The position numbers were made by a program, and so were the translations under genes. Positions 37,080 to 45,323 of a stretch of 64,000 bases of DNA are shown piece after piece. Positions within the stretch are counted from its first letter, which is position 1. Each line of letters opens with the position of its first letter. Source of the DNA: Chryseobacterium contaminans. Lineage in GTDB: Bacteria > Bacteroidota > Bacteroidia > Flavobacteriales > Weeksellaceae. The stretch spans positions 1 to 64,000 of the forward strand of contig NZ_MAYF01000024.1 of NCBI RefSeq assembly GCF_001684955.1, in the 5' to 3' direction. The notes beneath the pieces were generated by a model that was not told where the DNA came from, did not search any database, and saw only the letters and a list, made by a program, of their open reading frames with translations.

Positions 37080-37316
37080 TTATTTTGAAGTTATAGAGTC
37101 TATCATTTCCCCTACATCATTCCAGCTTCTGATTTCCGATGAAGTAAAACGTATTCCAAATCCTTTCTCTACCGCTACAATTAATTGAATATGAGAAAGA
37201 GAATCCCATTCTTCAATATCTTCCGCTGTAGTTTCACGGGTGAGTACAATTTCATCATTATCCAGTTCTTCACGAAAAATACCAGTTAGTTTACTTAGAG
37301 TTTCATCATTATTCAT
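37080..37316 (-). CDS. Acyl carrier protein (partner of FkbH-like enzyme)
   Basis: A 78-residue carrier protein. EEWDSLSHIQLIV has the phosphopantetheine serine, Ser39, in the DSL motif, and the helices around it fit the ACP fold. It is between the FkbH-like gene (15 bases upstream) and the MBOAT gene (5 bases downstream), so it probably carries the group loaded by FkbH. It would need a phosphopantetheinyl transferase, which is not in this window. Confidence 0.9.
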   Translation of the reverse strand: MNNDETLSKLTGIFREELDNDEIVLTRETTAEDIEEWDSLSHIQLIVAVEKGFGIRFTSSEIRSWNDVGEMIDSITSK

Positions 37317-37331
37317 AATGTTTCAATGTGT

Positions 37332-39059
37332 TTATAGTTTGTTATTAATATATACGTTTTTATTTTTATAATCATCTACTGCCAATATCCACTTTTCATC
37401 CTGCCTGATAAATCCAAGCTTTTCATAGTGATCTGCAACCATTTGATTTTTAGTTGTAGGAATGTATTCTCCTACTATATATTTATATCCGTTATTTCTG
37501 GCAGTATCTACAATGGTATTCAGGGTGAAATCTTCCATTCCTCTTTTCAGGACACGACAGCTCATCAGCCATGTATCAATGAAAAGAGTTTCAGGATCCT
37601 TTTTTTCCATAACAATAACACAGATGAGCCCATTATCACCATATTTATCTTCTAAAGTAAAGGACATGGTAATATGATTATCTGAGTGTATTAAATGGTC
37701 TACATCCTGCTCACTATATCTTATTGTTCTAAGATTAAACTGATTGGAACGCTGCGTTAACTGAGATACCCTCGGCTTTGAAAAATTGTTGAAAGACTGA
37801 ACATCAGAAACCATATTCATGCTTTCAAGAAAATCTTCCACATTTGTAAAACTTTCCAGGGCAATGGCACGCTGTGCTTCAACCTGATATTGTTTGGTTC
37901 TTTCTGTATCATTCTCAGAAAAGCTGGCCGTTTCAAAAAGATTCAGGCTATATAAATATTCCAGATATTCGGCAGGATCTTCTGGAAGCTCTGGAACACA
38001 AACTTCCGGAAGATTTTCTCTTACGAGATTTCTTTCAAACGGATTATCATCTAGGAAAACCATAGAATCAAACCCTATATTTAAAATCTGCTGGATCTTT
38101 CTGATATTATCTGCTTTATTCTCCCAATTGGCTACAAATACCGCTATATCTTCCAGTTTAAGAACCATATCCGGATGTTTTTCAAAAGGCTCTTTGGCTT
38201 TATCTTCATCATTCTTACTGCAAACAGCCAGAATGATCCCTCTTTTTTGCAGAGCTTTTACCCAATATTGAAACTCTGTAAATGCTTTTCCAATTCCCAG
38301 GCTTCCAATTTGAATCTTTTCAAGGCCATCGTCACCAATAATTCCTCCCCATGTTGTATTATCCAGATCCAGAATTAGGCATTTCTTAAATTTCCCCTCC
38401 AAAGAAGAAATAATACTTACCATATGATGAGCAATAATAGGAAGCGCATCTAAAGAAAGAACCATTTCCGTATTGATATAAATATTGGGAGAAAACATAA
38501 AGTCCCGCCCCCATTTATTCTGAATGGAAACTAAATCAGCAATAAAAAAATTATCATTCTTAATGGCTAATTCTGCTGAGAGCAGGTAGTTCAGCTTATT
38601 TTGCTGAAAAACAAAGGAAGATTCTACTTTATTTGAGAAATTTCCAAAAACCTGATTGTTGATACCCGGAAAATTGCAATAAATCACTCTGCTTTTAGTC
38701 CTGCTTTGGATTGTATGATAAAGCTCAGCAATATAACTGATCTTATTGTCAGCAAAAACAGACTGCGAGTTATACGATTTATAATATTGCCCCAGCAGTT
38801 TGTGGGAGGATTCAAAAATAATGGTATAATCTGCATTAAACTCATAATATTCTGAAGAAGGATCCAGGATCTGGCGGGATATCTGCCCAAAATCCGCTTC
38901 GAAGATCTCCAGATGTATTCCCTCAGAAACAGCAGTTCCTTTTAAAGCAATATTTAAAAACTGGGTTGCAGTATCGCCTAGTAAGGCAACTTTTACAGTC
39001 TTTAATCCTTTAGATTCTTTACGAAGTTCTTTTTTAAGCTCCGAAAATGTTTTATACAT
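37332..39059 (-). CDS. FkbH-like protein (HAD-family carrier-protein loading enzyme)
   Basis: A 575-residue protein with the FkbH layout: an N-terminal SGNH-like part (VALLGDTATQF at 24-34), a HAD domain with the catalytic DLDNTTWGG (Asp231, Asp233), and a C-terminal GNAT-like part (YIVGEYIPTTKNQMV and HYEKLGF). FkbH enzymes studied in polyketide pathways take D-1,3-bisphosphoglycerate, remove phosphate and load a glyceryl group on an ACP. The ACP gene follows 15 bases later, then an MBOAT and an SGNH gene. That context points to glyceryl-ACP supply for polysaccharide acylation rather than polyketide synthesis. Confidence 0.9.
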   Translation of the reverse strand: MYKTFSELKKELRKESKGLKTVKVALLGDTATQFLNIALKGTAVSEGIHLEIFEADFGQISRQILDPSSEYYEFNADYTIIFESSHKLLGQYYKSYNSQSVFADNKISYIAELYHTIQSRTKSRVIYCNFPGINNQVFGNFSNKVESSFVFQQNKLNYLLSAELAIKNDNFFIADLVSIQNKWGRDFMFSPNIYINTEMVLSLDALPIIAHHMVSIISSLEGKFKKCLILDLDNTTWGGIIGDDGLEKIQIGSLGIGKAFTEFQYWVKALQKRGIILAVCSKNDEDKAKEPFEKHPDMVLKLEDIAVFVANWENKADNIRKIQQILNIGFDSMVFLDDNPFERNLVRENLPEVCVPELPEDPAEYLEYLYSLNLFETASFSENDTERTKQYQVEAQRAIALESFTNVEDFLESMNMVSDVQSFNNFSKPRVSQLTQRSNQFNLRTIRYSEQDVDHLIHSDNHITMSFTLEDKYGDNGLICVIVMEKKDPETLFIDTWLMSCRVLKRGMEDFTLNTIVDTARNNGYKYIVGEYIPTTKNQMVADHYEKLGFIRQDEKWILAVDDYKNKNVYINNKL

Positions 39060-39074
39060 AAATATTCTTTTTTA

Positions 39075-39191
39075 TTAAAACATCAATGTATACTTTCCTA
39101 GTGCTGACTGCACTTTTTTATTGTTTTTTCTGCTGATGGGTTGTAATATCAGATTTTCATCTGAAATATAGGTATCGGGAACTTTTCTCAT
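39075..39191 (-). CDS. Possible 38-residue protein leading the FkbH operon
   Basis: A short frame starting MRKVPDTYISDENLILQP and ending KYTLMF. It lies between a candidate promoter box (39215-39222) and the FkbH-like gene, 15 bases upstream of that gene's start. Its composition is protein-like and polar with many Lys. I do not recognise it. It could be a leader peptide, a small subunit or chance. Confidence 0.35.
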   Translation of the reverse strand: MRKVPDTYISDENLILQPISRKNNKKVQSALGKYTLMF

Positions 39192-39214
39192 TTTATAATT
39201 GTGTTGTTTGGTTA

Positions 39215-39222
39215 CAAAAGTA
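39215..39222 (-). promoter_or_regulatory. Candidate -7 box of the FkbH-ACP-MBOAT operon
   Basis: On the minus strand TACTTTTG matches TAnnTTTG. It sits 24 bases before the 38-codon frame. No -33 element is apparent. Confidence 0.4.
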
Positions 39223-39229
39223 AAAATTT

Positions 39230-40258
39230 TTATTTGATCTTCACCCTTTTCAGATAATCTCTTAATGGCTTCTCAATAAATTGATAAAACAGAATACAGG
39301 TGATGATAAGAACTACGATATAAATCCCAAATACAATATCAATGGAAAAATTATAATTCCCCCATTTTAAAACCTCTCTCAGAATGTAGAGAACAGGAAT
39401 ATGGGTAATATATACTGCATAGCTGGCCTCCCCTAAATATTCCAGAGGTTTCCATGAAAATATCCTCGTTATTGCTCCATTATTCCTGGATATTAAAATA
39501 ATGATAGGGATAAAGAGCAATGCCATCAAGCCATTATGATAGAACAGCGGAAGAAAAATCAAGGACAACAGCAAGAGTCCGAAAATAATAACTACCGGTA
39601 CATCATAATTCTTCTGACCTGAGTTTTTCATAAAATATAATCCTGCAAGATTTCCCACCAGGAATTCATTGATATGCATCAGTGGAAAATAGTACAGCAG
39701 CTCATGACTTTCCGTATGAGGCCCCTTATAATAAAATGAATCTGAATATAGACTACAAAATACCTGCGTTACAATCCAGATCAAAACAGTTATTACCCAA
39801 ATACTTTTATTTCCTTTAGAATAAAGATAATTATACAGCAAAGGAAACAACAGGTAAAAAAGAAACTCTACAGAAATAGACCAACCTGGAAAATTCAGAA
39901 TCATAGCCTCACCCGGAATCCAGCTCTGAAGCCCAAACAGATACAAAAATCCTTTATAGATACTGAAGTTGGAGTATCTGGTTACCAAATACAGCAAAAG
40001 CCCCAGTACATACAAGGGATAAATCCTTGCAAACCTGTTTTTATAATATTCAAAATACTCAATTTTATCTTTTTTGTGATAAGCCACAATCATAATAAAA
40101 CCTGAAAGAATGAAGAAGTAGCTCACTCCTACATTGGCATTCAGAAATATTTTTGAGATATAATCAATTTTATATAAAAACAGATCTTTATTGAAATGGG
40201 AGATGACAATGGCCATAGCCGCAAGAAATCTGGTAAATGTAATCTGACTTATTTTCAT
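39230..40258 (-). CDS. Acyltransferase family 3 (OafA/YrhL-like) membrane protein
   Basis: A 342-residue integral membrane O-acyltransferase. It begins ISQITFTRFLAAMAIVISHF with the family's TFxRFxAAxxVxxxHF pattern including the catalytic histidine. FFILSGFIM and NRFARIYPLY are further hallmarks, and FPGWSISVEFLFYLLFP follows. Such enzymes O-acetylate O-antigen or exopolysaccharide sugars across the membrane. It is the gene upstream of the FkbH operon on the same strand, separated by 170 bases. Confidence 0.92.
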   Translation of the reverse strand: MKISQITFTRFLAAMAIVISHFNKDLFLYKIDYISKIFLNANVGVSYFFILSGFIMIVAYHKKDKIEYFEYYKNRFARIYPLYVLGLLLYLVTRYSNFSIYKGFLYLFGLQSWIPGEAMILNFPGWSISVEFLFYLLFPLLYNYLYSKGNKSIWVITVLIWIVTQVFCSLYSDSFYYKGPHTESHELLYYFPLMHINEFLVGNLAGLYFMKNSGQKNYDVPVVIIFGLLLLSLIFLPLFYHNGLMALLFIPIIILISRNNGAITRIFSWKPLEYLGEASYAVYITHIPVLYILREVLKWGNYNFSIDIVFGIYIVVLIITCILFYQFIEKPLRDYLKRVKIK

Positions 40259-40404
40259 AAAAACCGTGTAAACAGCTGTTTAATAAATTTATACACCATT
40301 TTTTATCCAGAAATCTTTATCTTACTAGGGTTCACAGTATTTCTTATCAAATAAATTAATAAAAGGGATCAATATCTTTTTATTGGAAATAGCTCCGTTT
40401 AAAA

Positions 40405-41175
40405 TTATTTAATAAAAACACCGATGTATTTTCCTTCATATTCTACTACAGTGGTCTCTATATTATTTTTTTCACAGAAATCCTGATATGAAGAATTATC
40501 ACCAATATCATCACTGATGAAAACTCCTCCCTTTTTCAAATGCTTGTAAAGCTCCTCATATGCCCATGTCCTTCCGTTATAGCTCTTATCAGAATCATAG
40601 TGAAGAACATCGAATACAGCATTTTCAGCAAAGATTTTTGGTAATGACTCCCTGTCTGCAAAGCGGAATAGCTTCCAATGGTTTTTAAGCGTTTCGGGAA
40701 CCACATATCCTACATACTGATCTCCATCCTGAGCCAGATAAGGCATATCTGAACTGTATAGTGTCCCGTTTCTTTTTACCAATGATAAAAGGGAAGCCAA
40801 TGAAGACCATCCGTAAGCGACTCCTGTTTCCACAACATACTGAGCATTAGCAAACTCACAGGCATAGTAAATCAGTTCCAAAGCACCGGGACCTCCCATT
40901 TTCACGGGACATTGCTTTTCTCTCTGAGCAGCATTCGCTAAAATTTCCTGATAATCTTTACGAAAAGTATCTATTTCAAGCCCAAAAAGCTTTGAAACGG
41001 CTTCTTTCTGTGATACTGCCCTTTCGGCTGCCCAGGAATTTGTTTTTTCTTTTCCTTTAAAAGCATTTCCTCTGTTAACGGTATTTTTAATAATTTTCCG
41101 GCCCAATTCCGGATAAAGATCGGGTCTTTTCAAATACCCGATAAATGTTTTGAGAACTCTTGTTATTTCACCCAC
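40405..41175 (-). CDS. Class I SAM-dependent methyltransferase
   Basis: A 256-residue protein with a Rossmann methyltransferase core. YVVETGVAYGWSSLA is the SAM-binding motif I, LYSSDMPYL motif II and VFDVLHYDSDKSYNG the post-core acidic strand, with LKKGGVFISDDI following. It resembles methyltransferase-24-type enzymes that methylate sugars. In an ABC-exported O-antigen, a terminal methyl can be the chain cap read by the Wzt C-terminal domain, a possible role here by inference. It has its own candidate promoter. Confidence 0.8.
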   Translation of the reverse strand: MGEITRVLKTFIGYLKRPDLYPELGRKIIKNTVNRGNAFKGKEKTNSWAAERAVSQKEAVSKLFGLEIDTFRKDYQEILANAAQREKQCPVKMGGPGALELIYYACEFANAQYVVETGVAYGWSSLASLLSLVKRNGTLYSSDMPYLAQDGDQYVGYVVPETLKNHWKLFRFADRESLPKIFAENAVFDVLHYDSDKSYNGRTWAYEELYKHLKKGGVFISDDIGDNSSYQDFCEKNNIETTVVEYEGKYIGVFIK

Positions 41176-41195
41176 TGTGTTGTCTTTATGTAAAG

Positions 41196-41203
41196 CAAAA
41201 ATA
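41196..41203 (-). promoter_or_regulatory. Candidate -7 box of the methyltransferase gene
   Basis: TATTTTTG on the minus strand matches TAnnTTTG, 20 bases before the start codon. No -33 box is seen. Confidence 0.35.
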
Positions 41204-41234
41204 AAGTTTTTTTTTCATTTATATAAAAACAGGT

Positions 41235-41242
41235 TATATTTG
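41235..41242 (+). promoter_or_regulatory. Candidate -7 box for the 41445 glycosyltransferase group
   Basis: TATATTTG is a perfect TAnnTTTG match in the divergent gap. The leader to the ATG at 41445 would be about 195 bases and contains no convincing gene. Confidence 0.45.
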
Positions 41243-41444
41243 TGTAACTCAAGTGAAAAAAAAGCATTACCCTATCCCTATTATGAAAAATGCCAGTTTA
41301 TCATCCGGATTTCATTTTTCAATGAACAAATTTCTTTCAGTCTATTTTCTGGAATATTCATCTGTGGCAACTGATAAAAATATCAAGTCCGTTAATCATT
41401 ATAGTTTTACAGAAATTAATTGTCAATACTCTTTATAAATCAAG

Positions 41445-42284
41445 ATGAAGTTTTCCATACTTATTGCTCATTACAACAACGCTGCATTGTTTAGAGATTG
41501 CTTCGGTTCTCTACTGAAACAAACTCATACTGACTGGGAAGCAGTTATTGTAGATGACGCTTCTTCAGAAGATGAAAAAGAGCTGGTAAAAACCATTATT
41601 GCTGGAGATAAAAGATTCAGATTTTTTGAAAATGAAAAGAATTCTGGCGTAGGAGTTACCAAAAGCAGACTTATAGAATTAGCTACAGGGGAAATTTGTG
41701 GTTTTGTTGACCCAGATGATGCTATACTTCCCACAGCTATTGAAAAGGCTATTCAGGTTTTTAAAGACAAAAAGAAAGTGGTGCTCACCTATTCCCGCTT
41801 TATGGGGTGTGACCAGGATCTAAAGCCTATTGCCCCGTTTAAATCTGCAATGCAGGTAAGGAACGGCGATCCTTATTTCTTCAATTATCCTAATCAGATC
41901 AATCATTTTGTCACATTCAGAAAGGATGTTTATGAACAGACCGAAAAAATGAATCCGGAACTAAGAATTGCGGAGGATCAGGATTTGTATTTAAAAATGT
42001 ATGAAAAAGGGGACGTTTATTTTATAGATGACACCAATTATCTTTACAGGGCTCATTCGGGAGGTATTTCCCAGAATAATAACAAAGGTAAATCTTATGA
42101 TTACTTTGCTCAGGTTGTTTTAGCAACTATGAAAAGACGAAACCTTACCAGCATCAACGGAAAAAAAATCCCGGAAAAATATACCAATCACCAGGAGATT
42201 TTTGCTCTTTTGGAGTATCAGCATGGAATTTGGTACAGAATTAAAAAAAATATAGCCATCACTTTACAAAAACTATTCAGATAA
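41445..42284 (+). CDS. Glycosyltransferase family 2
   Basis: A 279-residue GT-A enzyme with FSILIAHYNNAALFRDCF, VDDASSEDEK, GVGVTKSRLIELATGEI and GFVDPDDAI, and the acceptor-side IAEDQDLYLKMYE. It begins a plus-strand glycosyltransferase pair and overlaps the next gene by 1 base. Substrates unknown. Confidence 0.9.
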   Translation: MKFSILIAHYNNAALFRDCFGSLLKQTHTDWEAVIVDDASSEDEKELVKTIIAGDKRFRFFENEKNSGVGVTKSRLIELATGEICGFVDPDDAILPTAIEKAIQVFKDKKKVVLTYSRFMGCDQDLKPIAPFKSAMQVRNGDPYFFNYPNQINHFVTFRKDVYEQTEKMNPELRIAEDQDLYLKMYEKGDVYFIDDTNYLYRAHSGGISQNNNKGKSYDYFAQVVLATMKRRNLTSINGKKIPEKYTNHQEIFALLEYQHGIWYRIKKNIAITLQKLFR

Positions 42285-43456
42285 TGTCAGAAAATAAGAA
42301 AATAAAGGTTCTTTTCAGACACCGCTCTATGGAAATGGGAGGGGTGGAAAAAGTGGTATTGAGCATGCTCAACAATCTTAATCCTGATAAATTTGAATTA
42401 ACCATATGCCTCAACATGAACCAGGGGGAACTTCGGGACGAAATCCCCAATCATGTCAAAAAGGTTTATTTTACTGAAGGCAAAGAGAATTTTTCTAAAA
42501 ATCCTTTCATCAATAAACTTCAGCTTGCCCGCAGAAGACTTAAACTGATGCGAATATTAAAAAATCCCAGAATTGCTGACCGCATCTTAGGGAATAAAAA
42601 ATTTGATATAGAGATTTCTCCTTCTTATGCTACCTTCTCAGCCGTCAATAATTCAAGCAATAAACATTCAAAAAAAGTAGGCTGGTTTCACTCTGAAATC
42701 AATTTACCAGCCCTACAGCCTGCCGTTCCTGAGATCATCAGCAACTTTCAAAAGTTTGATCATATGATTTACTGTTCGCAAAGGATCAAAGAAATGATGC
42801 ATCTTTATTATCCGGACTTAAAATATCCCGCAGAAAGTGTAGTCATCAATGCTATTCCTATTGAAGAAATTAAGAAAAAGGCAGAAGAAAAATTAAACGA
42901 TTTCCCTGAGGGACCAGTCTTTGTTTCCGTAGGCAGGCTTCATCACAGAAAAGGTTACCACAAACTTATTGATGCTCATAAGAGATTAATAGACGAAGGC
43001 TTCCACCACACCATTTTAATTCTTGGAAATGGCGAAGAAATGGAAAACCTGAAAGAACAGATCAATACCAATAATGTTCAGGACACATTTATTTTATGTG
43101 GTAATAAAATGAACCCTTATCCTTACATTAAAAATGCAGATTATTTTATTCTTCCTTCCGAATCTGAAGCATGGCCACTCGTAATTGCAGAAGCACTGAT
43201 CCTTCAAAAACCGATTATTGCAACAGATACCGGCGATGTAGGAATTATGATTAAAGACCGCGAAACGGGATACTTGATTAAGTATGAAACCAACGAAATG
43301 TATGAAGCGATGAAAAAGTTCCTTTCTGATCCGGAGTTGATTGCCAGAATCAGAAAGAACCTTCTTACCATTGAAGATCAGTTTGATAATCAGAAGATCT
43401 TCAATACCGTTGAACACATCCTTGAAGATCTCTATCAGCAAAAACGAAGTAAATGA
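42284..43456 (+). CDS. Glycosyltransferase, GT4
   Basis: A 390-residue GT-B enzyme. KVLFRHRSMEMGGVEKVVLS is the typical GT4 N-terminus, FVSVGRLHHRKGYHKLIDAH starts the donor domain, and PSESEAWPLVIAEALILQKP carries the E-x7-E motif. It is a paralog of the gene at 45324 (both have NPYPYIKNADYFI or NPYPYLKNSDFYI). The pair flanks the ACP and KAS III island that runs on the other strand. Confidence 0.93.
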   Translation: MSENKKIKVLFRHRSMEMGGVEKVVLSMLNNLNPDKFELTICLNMNQGELRDEIPNHVKKVYFTEGKENFSKNPFINKLQLARRRLKLMRILKNPRIADRILGNKKFDIEISPSYATFSAVNNSSNKHSKKVGWFHSEINLPALQPAVPEIISNFQKFDHMIYCSQRIKEMMHLYYPDLKYPAESVVINAIPIEEIKKKAEEKLNDFPEGPVFVSVGRLHHRKGYHKLIDAHKRLIDEGFHHTILILGNGEEMENLKEQINTNNVQDTFILCGNKMNPYPYIKNADYFILPSESEAWPLVIAEALILQKPIIATDTGDVGIMIKDRETGYLIKYETNEMYEAMKKFLSDPELIARIRKNLLTIEDQFDNQKIFNTVEHILEDLYQQKRSK

Positions 43457-43475
43457 TGATTATATAACCATCATT
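43452..43475. terminator. Weak hairpin between convergent genes
   Basis: AATGATG and CATCATT form a 7-base stem with a 10-base loop at the end of the GT4 gene, overlapping its stop codon. It has no strong T run. It might act in both directions between the convergent genes. Confidence 0.25.
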
Positions 43476-43710
43476 AATCATCTTCAAAATTTTCTAACCC
43501 AATAATATTCATCAGATCGGAAACCGTTTCCATATTTTTAAACTGGTCCGGATCAAGCTGCTGATTAAAATTTTCGTCTACAAAAGCTATGACGGAGAGT
43601 AAGCTTATAGAATCATAGTTTTCCAGATCCTTTAGCCTAGTGTTTCGGTGCAATGCTTGTTTTTCTTCTAATTCTTCTTGTAGTTTTTCTAAAAAAACGG
43701 AAGTTTTCAT
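43474..43710 (-). CDS. Acyl carrier protein (partner of KAS III-like enzyme)
   Basis: A 78-residue acidic carrier protein with the phosphopantetheine serine, Ser34, in ENYDSISLLSVIAFV. It differs clearly from the ACP at 37080 in its flanking helices. It lies 33 bases downstream of a KAS III-like gene on the same strand, so the pair probably makes and carries a dedicated acyl group for the glycan. Confidence 0.82.
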   Translation of the reverse strand: MKTSVFLEKLQEELEEKQALHRNTRLKDLENYDSISLLSVIAFVDENFNQQLDPDQFKNMETVSDLMNIIGLENFEDD

Positions 43711-43743
43711 ATATTTTAAATTTTGTGATTGATGATTTAAAAA

Positions 43744-44718
43744 TTAAAAGTCTATTATGGTTGCTCCCCAGGAATATCCTACCCCAAAACCAGCCAGTAA
43801 AATCCTATTTCCTTTTTGCAACAAACCTTTATCCATCATATTTTTCAGGGCAATCGGAATGGTTGCAGAGACGGTATTTCCTGTTGTTTCCATATCAATA
43901 TAGAATTTTTCGGTGGGAATTTTTGTTTTACGTCTCAGATAATTCAGCATAAAAGAATTTGCCTGGTGAAAAACAAAATAATCAATATCATCCATGGTAA
44001 GGCTATTTTCCTCCATGGTTTCTTTAATTAATCCTGGGATCTTTTCTATGGTAAAATTAAAAATTTCAGGACCGTTCATATAAAGATTCTCAGGGCCAAA
44101 CTCATGATTTGGATTTAAGGTAAAATCTGTCCTGAAGCCTCCTTTTTTTACCATCAGATTCTCAGCTCCACTGCCATCAGTTCCAAGACAAAATTTATAA
44201 TCCTCTACATCTGAATCTTTCTCAACAATTACGGAGGCTGAAGCATCTCCAAATAAGCAGCGGTTTCCTTTATCTTTGGGATGAATGTGTTTGGTATATG
44301 TTTCTGAAGTAATTAACAAAATACTGCTGCCAATTCCTGAAGCAATTAATCCTTTAGCAAAGGCCAGCCCATACACAAACCCGGAACATCCTAAATTGAA
44401 ATCTACAGCACCTATATTTTTTCTCAGCCCAAGCTTATCCTGTAAGATACAAGCCGTAGTGGGCAGAAAATAGTCCGGACTTTGAGTGCAGAAAAGAATA
44501 AAATCTATTGTATTCCTGTCATATTCCTCAAAAATCTTTTCTGATGATTGAATAGCCAGATCCAACACTGTCTCATTTTCTGAAGAAATATGACGCTGCA
44601 CGATCCCCACTTTTTCCCGGATTCTTTCAGAACTCCATTCCGGAAATTCCTTTTCCAAATCCCTATTTGTGAGAATCAATTCAGGCAAATAATATTCTAT
44701 TTTAGAAATTCTTATCAT
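43744..44718 (-). CDS. 3-oxoacyl-ACP synthase III (FabH-like)
   Basis: A 324-residue thiolase-fold condensing enzyme with the KAS III triad Cys111 (LGCSGFVYGL), His251 (VFHQAN) and Asn281 (TTGNTVSATIP). It joins an acyl-CoA starter with malonyl-ACP. FabH has a housekeeping role, but this copy sits in a polysaccharide locus with its own ACP. In Flavobacterium psychrophilum O-antigens, sugars carry hydroxylated short acyl groups, and similar genes are found in such loci; that role is inferred here. A candidate promoter box lies just upstream. Confidence 0.9.
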   Translation of the reverse strand: MIRISKIEYYLPELILTNRDLEKEFPEWSSERIREKVGIVQRHISSENETVLDLAIQSSEKIFEEYDRNTIDFILFCTQSPDYFLPTTACILQDKLGLRKNIGAVDFNLGCSGFVYGLAFAKGLIASGIGSSILLITSETYTKHIHPKDKGNRCLFGDASASVIVEKDSDVEDYKFCLGTDGSGAENLMVKKGGFRTDFTLNPNHEFGPENLYMNGPEIFNFTIEKIPGLIKETMEENSLTMDDIDYFVFHQANSFMLNYLRRKTKIPTEKFYIDMETTGNTVSATIPIALKNMMDKGLLQKGNRILLAGFGVGYSWGATIIDF

Positions 44719-44746
44719 ATAAATTCTTTTCTTTGTATGAGAAAAA

Positions 44747-44754
44747 CAAATTTA
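44747..44754 (-). promoter_or_regulatory. Candidate -7 box of the KAS III-ACP pair
   Basis: TAAATTTG on the minus strand matches TAnnTTTG, 28 bases before the KAS III start codon. No -33 element is clear. Confidence 0.45.
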
Positions 44755-44759
44755 GAATA

Positions 44760-45323
44760 ATGATATTTATATATCGTATCATATTAAAAATTCATACCAC
44801 TTATCAATACCTTATCAAGAGGATCTATCTCAAAATTTGTATTGCTAAAGGATTAAAGGTAGGAAAAAATGTTCGTTTTGTAGAAGTTCCCGAATTAGGT
44901 ACGGAACCTTTTTTAATTGAAATAGGTGACGAAACAACACTTTCTAATAATGTTAGATTCATTAATCATGATGGCGGCTACAATGCCTTACATTTTTTTG
45001 AAAAATATAAGGATGTAAGAGCATTCGGGCGCATAAAAATTGGAAAACAGTGCTTTATTGGCGCAGATACCATCATCATGCTAGGTTCAGAAATAGGCGA
45101 TAACTGTGTATTGGGAGCAGGTTCCATTTTAACTTCCTCTATGCCGAACGGAACGGTGTATGCCGGGGTTCCTGCAAAGTTTATCTGTACTATTGAAGAA
45201 TATGGGGACAAAGCATTAAAAAACAACGTCATGTATCCCCGGGAACTGGAAGCAGACAGGCCTAAACTGGAAGCTTATGTAAAAGAACATCTCCCTCATA
45301 CTTATAAACCTATAAAAAAATAA
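44760..45323 (+). CDS. Left-handed beta-helix acyltransferase
   Basis: A 187-residue hexapeptide-repeat acyltransferase with a short hydrophobic/basic N-terminus (MIFIYRIILKIHTTYQYL). The beta helix contains VGKNVRFVEV, IGDETTLSNNVRFINHDGG, IGKQCFIGADTIIMLG and GAGSILTSSMPNGTVYAGVPA, similar to WbbJ/VatB-type O-acetyltransferases. I prefer the ATG at 44760; an upstream TTG at 44733 adds nine polar residues. The next gene begins directly at its stop, so the two are co-transcribed. Confidence 0.85.
   Translation: MIFIYRIILKIHTTYQYLIKRIYLKICIAKGLKVGKNVRFVEVPELGTEPFLIEIGDETTLSNNVRFINHDGGYNALHFFEKYKDVRAFGRIKIGKQCFIGADTIIMLGSEIGDNCVLGAGSILTSSMPNGTVYAGVPAKFICTIEEYGDKALKNNVMYPRELEADRPKLEAYVKEHLPHTYKPIKK

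Noticed and set aside
41253-41438. 60-codon plus-strand frame in the divergent gap before 41445
   Set aside because: It starts with GTG almost at the expected transcription start, has an uninformative sequence and no recognisable domain; it is more likely leader.
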